From Phanerodontia chrysosporium (Eukaryota > Basidiomycota > Agaricomycetes > Polyporales > Phanerochaetaceae): a DNA stretch of 64,000 nt. Below the pieces are notes generated by a model. That model ran no database searches and was not told where the DNA came from. It was given only the letters and a program-made list of their open reading frames with translations. Positions 57,461-64,000 of this stretch are shown here, in pieces. Location: positions 186,001-250,000 of the forward strand of contig MJGA01000004.1 of NCBI GenBank assembly GCA_001910725.1, in the 5' to 3' direction. Every line of letters starts with the position of its first letter. Positions within the stretch are counted from its first letter, which is position 1. The position numbers were made by a program, and so were the translations under genes.

Positions 57461-58052
57461 GGCGACTCGTGTCAGAGTACTGCGAGCTGCAAGTCGCCCT
57501 CAGGACGACGCTATGCCGCCGGCCTTTGCCGAGGTGGTGATCCACGTGCGATTTACCAGCGCCTCCCGCCACGAAGCCTTCGCTTGCCTCCTGAACTTGT
57601 ATATACACGCTGCATATCTCGCACAAAATACAAGGAGTTCTCAAAAATCATCATTCTTGCATCGCTGAAATGCCTCGCGTTTGCAATTTTTGTGTTGCCT
57701 GATGCTTTCGTCGAAATGACTATCAGACTCTCTATCAGGGCCAACGATCGAGAAACAATTTATTCTTCGTCGTCACGACGACGACCACAGAATATAAAAG
57801 CAGAGTGCTCAACACTCTGACAAGCCACGCTTCGTCACTCCTTCCTCTCTTCTCTCTTCTTTCCAGGTCGTCTTCCACAACAACGAGCAGGGTACGTCCT
57901 TCAACTCCATGAACCGCAACTTTTACTCACCGACGTCACGTTACAGGCTCGTTTCGTTCACTCTTTCGTCGACAGCTAGCACTGCTCGTTCATCCTCTGT
58001 AGAACTTGAAGTTCGAATCACACCAACCCCTTCAATTCGCCAGAATTCAAAC
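57461..58052. other. Divergent promoter region of thioredoxin and cupredoxin genes
   Basis: About 590 bp shared by two divergently transcribed genes. A TATA-like aatataaaagc lies at about 57791, with a CT-rich leader just before the cupredoxin ATG. The region could control both genes. Confidence 0.45.
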
Positions 58053-58767
58053 ATGCGCTTCTCCACCATCATTGCCGCCGCCCTCTCCATCGGTGCCGCC
58101 TGCGCCGAGATCATCAACGTGAACGTCGGCGAGAACGGCACGCTCACGTTCAACCCTGCGGAGGTGACCGCACAGAACGGCGACACCATCGCCTTCACCT
58201 TGTGCGCATCTTTCTCCCATCTTAGTGCGCATGCCACTGATCCGCCAACAGCCTTTCGAAGAATCACACAGTGACGCAGTCGACGTTCGCGAGCCCGTGC
58301 ACAAACTTCAGCGACAACGGCCTCGACTCGGGCTTCCAGTTTGTGCCGCCAGGTGCGACGTCGTTCATGCAGTACAGCTTCAACATGACGAACGTCACCG
58401 GCCCGCTCTGGTTCTACTGCCGCCAGGCCGGGTGCGTCCCTTCAACTTCTCGTTCTCACCCAGCACTAACATGTCGGCCAACAGACACTGCCAGAAGGGC
58501 ATGGTCTTCGCTGTGAACCCGACCGCGGACAAGACCTTCGCAATGTTCCAGGCGAACGCCATGGGCACCTCGGGCAACGCCACCACTGGCGGAAACAGCA
58601 CCGGCGGCACCACGAACACGAGCTCGCCTGGCTCTGGCCCGTCGCCGAGCGCATCGGGCACGACTGGTGCGCCGTCTGCTGGCGCGTCGAACGCTGCCGT
58701 GGCTGCACGCACCGGTGGCGCGCTCCTCCTCTCCGGCGTCGGTCTCGTCGCGGGGCTGCTTCTCTGA
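58053..58767 (+). CDS. Secreted GPI-type cupredoxin-domain protein (203 aa)
   Basis: Three exons, 58053-58201, 58252-58431 and 58485-58767, total 612 nt in frame. A signal peptide (MRFSTIIAAALSIGAACA) precedes a cupredoxin fold with NVGENGTLTFNPAEVTAQNG, then KNHTVTQSTFASPC (first copper His), then PLWFYCRQAGHCQKGM, which supplies the Cys, second His and Met of a type 1 copper site. The C-terminus is Ser/Thr/Gly-rich and ends in a hydrophobic GPI-addition signal (GGALLLSGVGLVAGLLL). It should sit on the outer face of the membrane or wall. This family is common in mushrooms and is often expressed in fruiting or stress; a redox or copper-handling role is inferred. Confidence 0.9.
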
Positions 58768-59471
58768 GTGGTGGGGTAGGATATTGCTTTGGATCGGCGT
58801 TGCGTTTTTATGTTTGCTTTGGTTACGATGCAGTGCTGCGCATGCATGTGCTTTCTCTACTTGTATGGTTGTCGACTAGACCGTGTGTCGTTGTGGAATC
58901 AAGCGAGATTGACCTGGAAATAAATATGCTGCGATACTCGTCCCGTTCCCTTTCAGTAAGTAGGGCGTCCCGTCACCGCTGCCCATCGCTTTTGTCCACG
59001 CCGTAGGCCCAGTCTTCCATAGTCATGCCGTGCTTTGAGTTTACGCATCGCGCTACAGTCTCGAGTAACTTCTGCGACCACATTGGTCGAGACCGGCTCT
59101 CAGCAGCTCGCATCACGTCGTCATTAGTTCTTGAAATACCCAGATAGAACCTGCTAACCTAGAGCAGCGACGTATACGATGACCGCGTGCGCTTGAAACT
59201 TACGTAGCACTCACACGCTGCCCCATGAGCCTGAGAGTCCTGTACGGCACCATGTCAAAGGCGGTGGTGTGTTTGGGAGAAGTGTCAGCCTACGCATGCC
59301 TTGCGTCAGTCAGACGAGACACCAATGGAACCGACACTAACCCGTACCCTCGCATGGCTTGCGGCAAGGACAGCTCGGGCGATAGCAGCGATATTGGAAT
59401 GCATAGACAACATAACCCAATGTGACATCCAGAATCCATACAATATGTCTATCAACACTCCTAACTCCATA
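58768..59471. other. Convergent intergenic region
   Basis: Holds the 3' flanks of the cupredoxin (+) and Vps54 (-) genes. No supported gene, repeat or RNA seen. Confidence 0.45.
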
Positions 59472-62400
59472 TTACTCCATATCCGTATCATCAGGCTCGG
59501 GCAGCGGTATCGGCTCGGGACGGGGCAGCGGCGAGTGCGGACGACTGCCCGCCCTGCTGCCGGGCGGCTGTTAGGGAGGGGCAGCGACGGCGAGCGCGGG
59601 GGCAGTATCGGCGAGTGCGGGGTGAGACTCGGCGAGCGCGGCGCGAACGTCGGCGACTTGGGCGGGAGCGGCGGGCCTCGCCGGTGTCGCTCCCGTCGAT
59701 GCCGAGCGGCTCCTCGACGAACCCGTTCGGCTGCGGCGACAGGAACGTGCGCGAGCCCGAGGCGTTCTCCGACTTGTACAGCGCGCTGCCGTGCCCATTC
59801 GGTTGCGGTGAGGGAGACGACGCGAGCGGGTGGTCCGGAGTTGGCGCCGGCAAGAAGGAATGTGGCTCGGGCGACGGGCTTGCGGCCGCCAGTGCCTTTT
59901 CGCTCTCGCTTTGTGGAGTTCCCGGTCCTGGGGTGGCTTGCGGCAGGCTCTGCGGCGGGGCTGCTGTCGCAGGCGACGCAGCCTTCGCTTTCAGTGTGTC
60001 CATCCTGCTAAACATCGTCGCAAAGCGAGAGTGCGCAGCTGAGCGCGGCTGCTCTGTTCCGTTGTTAGTGGAGGGCGTCCCCGGTGTGCCAGGAGCCGGG
60101 GTCTTCGGTGCTGGTGGTGCAACCCGTTTCTCGTTGACGACGATCTCGAGCATCGCTGTGGGTGCGCGCACGTTCTTAAGACTAGACAGCTTCTCGTGCA
60201 GGTACTTGGCGTCGGCGAGCAACCTATAATGCCATATGAACATGTTTTACCAGCATTGCGAGGTGTTACTAACCTCTCCTTCGCCTCCAGCGATGGCAGA
60301 TCAATAGCCGCGTACTCTTCGGATAGTCGATGGTTTATCGCGGCAAACACTTGGGTCATGACATACTGGATGGTTGACAGCCATAAGACAGTGGCCTCTT
60401 AAGCTTATGATCGTTGCTTACCTCGACGACGGAGACCGACAGATACCTGGACAACACTTTATGCAACGTCACAGTCTCCTTGACGAGTAATTCCATGTAG
60501 TCGTTGACGCCACCGCCCTCCTTCGGCACATCCCATTTGACGGCTTGTAAACTTTTGATGTGTGCACTCAGGCGGTCACCCATGATTGCAATGAGCTTGG
60601 CGTGAATTTCATTCTGATGTTCCTGGTAGTCCTAGAGCATCCATTAGCGTGGGGACCAAAGAAAGGCTCGTATGACGCTTACCCGCTTCAATTTGTCAAA
60701 CTCGACCAACATCACGGCCTGCTTGGGGCTCAGGTGGCGGCGGAACGTCTCCCTCACGTAGGGTATAAGCGATATCATGATCGAGAGACTCTGCGATGCC
60801 AAGGCTGGGCTCGCTCAGTACAGTTGAGCCATGCAACAAAGCGGAAACTGACCCAAATGCTTTGCCGTGATGTTTTTCAGACCTGCGCTGCGCATGGCAC
60901 CCGCACCGAGCACGACCTGGCACGTCCGCGAGTTGAACGCCTTCAGCAGCTCGATCGTGCGTGACACGGTGTCGGGAGTCAGCGTCTCGAGGTTGACAAT
61001 GACCTTGAGGTAGTCTGCGAGGAGAACGAGCACCTCGAGCGTCGCTGAGACCGCGAAGAAGTGGCGCCCTCGATGTGCAAGTGCTTCCCGGGGGCATGGG
61101 ACGTGGAGCGCCGCTTCGAGGAGGGCGACCCCGATGCGTTTGGTGACAGGTGCGCGGCGTCTGGTGTGGTAACATCGGAGAAGGGACAGGCGACGACGGC
61201 TGCACCGAGCTGCCGTTCACACCAAGGCCTGGTGACTTCGGCGGCGGCTGTGGAGAGGCTGGTTCCGGTTCCGCTCCCTCGGGTTGTGGAGGTGGGTCGA
61301 ACATGAATTCTGCAGGGTCGCGTATAGAGGCGTCTACGACGTGATTCACGATGCTTTGGACTGTCGGGGAGACCTCCGCTGGGTTCCACTGCTCGTCTTC
61401 CACCAGCTTCGCCGAAGCGTTTAGGCGTGATTGGTGGAAGCTTTGAAGGAAGGCTTTGGACTAGAGGGAGGCAATGTCAAAATGCGGACTAGGCTAGAAG
61501 AATGCCCGTACATACCTGTCCAACGATGGCACCCCTCAAGCCTACGATCATCCGCCTACTTAGCACCTCGCTACGTACAACGAAATCCCAGGTCTTCGTA
61601 AACAACTCGTAGAACTCTCTCAGCTCTAGCTTGGCGTGCTCCTCGGAGCGCACAGTGAGTACACGTGCTGCACATGCGTTAGCAAGCTCTGCCGCCATGG
61701 ACAACGTTTCTTGGAGCACAGATGTTAGTGCGGTTGACTCGGAATTCGAAGCGGTCGCAAAGTTTGAGGGTGAACGGAGAGTGGGTCGGCTAATACGAAT
61801 CCTCAGTACGTCACCCAGGGTTCCGCTGACTAGGTGAAACTTACCTTTGCGTGATAGCATCCACAATTTCCAGAATGGCCGTGTTCTGAGACTGTATGCC
61901 TTCAATGCTCGCCAAAAAGGCTTTGTACATAGTCTGCGCACGCTCCACGAACACTGAGTGGTCCAAGGCGCGAAGAGCTCTGACTGTGTCCGTGCTGTGT
62001 GCGAAAGTAGGTGAAGGACGTCAGTGAAAATATAAGAAGGCGCATGAGCACATTTAATTATTGATGTAAGAGAAATTCGACGCACGAAGGAGCTGAAGCA
62101 AGGTCTGTCTCATCCCCGAGATCGAAACTCGGTATATTCTGTGCAAATGACTTTGATTTAGCAACCATTTCAGCATATACGGCCACGCTGACATATAGAA
62201 GTCGGAAATCTGCCTTACCTGCCGGAGGATGCCACGCACTTCTGTGCAAGCAATCTCGCGCCACTGCTTGACCGCGTCCTGGACTGCGCCTGTCCTGCTC
62301 AGCGCATGCAGCAGAGGCCGCAGCCGATCTTCAAACGACATCTGTAGCTCCCGTGGCTTCTGCGCGTCTTGCACCGCTCGGTCGATGCGGTCCAGCAGGT

Positions 62401-63931
62401 CGACGCGCAGGACAGAGACCAGCTCTGTTGACAGTGAGGAGGCGATCTGACCAGTGAGCGCCCGCAATTGCGCAGGCAGGGACGAGAACGCGGACAAAGA
62501 TGATAGCGGGATAGATAGCGACGGCCGTGTGGATGTGGAAGGCGATGGGTCTGAAGGATTTGGCAGCTGCTTCTGGTTCGCGAGAGGCGACCGAGATAGT
62601 GGAGTTTGCGGTGAACTTGGTGTTCGCGGATGTGATTCTGACGTGCTTGGCATTTCAGTTTCGTCTTCTGCTACAGTCGGCAGCGGTGACCTCCTCCCGT
62701 CCTCGCCCTTCTTCACCGTCGGGACCGTCGGCGTTCGCACCTCATCCTTACCGGAATATGCGCCCGCATTCCACAGCCGCTCCAGCTCCTCGACGACATC
62801 CAGCGCCTCGCCCCACTGGCCCGCAGCGACGAGTCCCTTCGCAATGCCCACCATCTCTTGCACCGCCGCGACCTCGCCTAGAGCGTGGCGCACCTTCCCC
62901 AGGTTGCGCTTCCGCTCCTCGAGCACGACGACGCCGAGCCCCTTCTTCGCGGTGCCTTCGTCGACTTGCTTCAGCAGGCCGCGGAGGGCCGAGATGCGGG
63001 TGAGGCACCCCGCGCTCTCGCTCTGGAGGTCCTGCAGGTTCGCGAGCGCGGCGAAGAAGCTGTGCGAGCGCACGCTGATCTCGCGGATGAGGTGCTGCTC
63101 GATCGTGTCGAGGTACGCGGGCAGCGTGTCCAGCGGCGGCTGGTACGTCGCCGGGTCCAGCGTCTCGGAGAGCGTCGAGAACGTCGACGCCGCCGCGTCC
63201 TGCTGCAGCACCGCCGCGAACGTGCGCGCGTCGCCGAGGTTGAAGTCCTTGTCGAAGTACAGCGAGGGCACCGAGTCGAGCGGCGGCAGCGCCTTTAGCT
63301 GGCCCGGGCGCGGCGTCCGAGGCTCGTCCGTCTCGTCGGCGGGCGCATTGTCCGCCTCACCGAGGCGCGCAGCGCCCTCCCGCCCCTGCTCGGCGTTCCG
63401 CACGAAGTTGTCCCATTCAGGCGCGACGGACTTCAGGTACGCGTCGAAGTCTTTCCGGCGCACCCGCGGGAGGTCTGCGGGGGGCACGGCGGGCAATGCA
63501 GAGTGGGCCTTTGGGGGTGCTTGCTTCTTGTGGGGGTTGTTCAGAACTGTAGATATAGCTGTGCGGATAGACGTGAACGGGAGAGCGACTACGCATCAGC
63601 GGATGGCGGCCATCGGACGCTGCAGAGACGCACCATGGAACCCATGCACTGAGCTCGTCCAGTCTGCACCCATGCCCCCTACGTTCGGTACTCCAGTCAA
63701 GGCGAGGTTTGCGCTAGACGGCGTGTGGACTTCGCCATACGGGCCGACCATGGGTCCTAGGCCAAGGTATTCGCCTCCACGTCCTTCCGTCGATTCGGAG
63801 ACACTTCCGGGGCCTCTTTTGTGTGCACCATCCCAGGTAAACCTGTACGAACGCGTAGCTGCATTGGGCAGAGCGGGGAGCTCGCCGACAGGCGAGACAG
63901 GCCGGGAGGAGCTGGAGGCGTAATCAGACAT
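59472..63931 (-). CDS. VPS54: Vps54-like subunit of the GARP tethering complex
   Basis: A long multi-exon gene on the minus strand. Exon 1 (63931-63634) starts MSDYASSSSRPVSPVGELPA. Exon 2 starts at 63546 and carries the conserved N-terminal region (PADLPRVRRKDFDAYLKSVA, then SLYFDKDFNLGDARTFAAVL). Middle exons give ELANACAARVLTVRSEEHAK and DFVVRSEVLSRRMIVGLRG. The Vps54 C-terminal domain reads IVNLETLTPDTVSRTIELLK, HQNEIHAKLIAIMGDRLSAH and LLVKETVTLHKVLSRYLSVS. GARP tethers endosome-derived vesicles at the trans-Golgi. The tail is long and Pro/Ser-rich. A last intron (about 59628-59568, ending ctaacag) would join it to PEPIPLPEPDDTDME at 59472. Exon edges around 62060-62220 are unsure. Confidence 0.88.
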
Positions 63932-64000
63932 GTGAGTGACTGTCACTGACGGGTATTGGGAGAAATGGAGCTGCGTAGGAAGTTATCACTGTGTCTGCCT

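Noticed and set aside
59472..59640. Apparent frameshifts in the Vps54 tail
   Set aside because: A normal 61-nt intron with a ctaacag acceptor joins the frames without any missing base.
62454..63923. 489-codon plus-strand open frame opposite Vps54
   Set aside because: It is the antisense shadow of the GC-rich Vps54 exon 2; Ser/Arg-rich with no domain.
1..64000. tRNA, rRNA, CRISPR or bacterial-type operon elements
   Set aside because: None seen; the gene structure is that of a fungal nuclear genome.

Overview
The window looks like a gene-dense piece of a basidiomycete genome, most likely an agaricomycete (mushroom or bracket fungus). Genes are cut by many short GT-AG introns of about 50-65 nt. 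Families present include a FunK1 kinase, a GPI-type cupredoxin, two Ste18-like G-gamma subunits and a clade-typical family of secreted/transmembrane proteins. Housekeeping genes are recognisable: a SNF2 helicase end, a P4-ATPase flippase, Aha1, a Cdc10-type septin, a TLC-domain protein, a mitochondrial thioredoxin and Vps54. All calls come from reading the sequence by eye; no database search was run.

Region 1 (1-20.0 kb) is the accessory part. After the 3' end of a SNF2 helicase (1-1267) comes a cluster of five related genes (A 1557-3675, B 4135-6266, C 6524-8586, D 16352-9246 on the minus strand, E about 17340-18620). They share a five-exon layout and, I infer, three modules: a small N-terminal domain, a PD-(D/E)xK nuclease-like domain and a kinase-like domain. 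The architecture resembles Crinkler-type effector/toxin proteins. Only B and C look fully intact. A is one base short in exon 2. D carries a copia LTR retrotransposon with indistinguishable LTRs (10706-15680) in exon 4 and a 644-bp CACTA-like MITE (16356-16999) next to its start codon. E is a decayed copy whose DFG-like Asp is Asn. A CHK/APH-like small-molecule kinase follows E (18865-20027), and a fragment of the same gene follows C, so the cluster grew by segmental and inverted duplication.

Region 2 (20-39.5 kb) holds an SH3 membrane protein, a 1449-aa flippase with an unusually long first intron, a FunK1 kinase with a decayed FunK1 neighbour, an Aha1 co-chaperone with a C-terminal membrane segment, and a Cdc10-like septin. 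Region 3 (40-49 kb) is a tandem array of three single-pass membrane proteins that share a 16-nt micro-exon; the third looks broken. Region 4 (49-64 kb) holds a TLC-domain membrane protein, two tandem G-protein gamma subunits, a coiled-coil protein, a thioredoxin, a cupredoxin and the GARP subunit Vps54.

Several apparent frameshifts are single missing bases, some in single-copy housekeeping genes. Part of the apparent gene decay may therefore be assembly error and should be read with that in mind.
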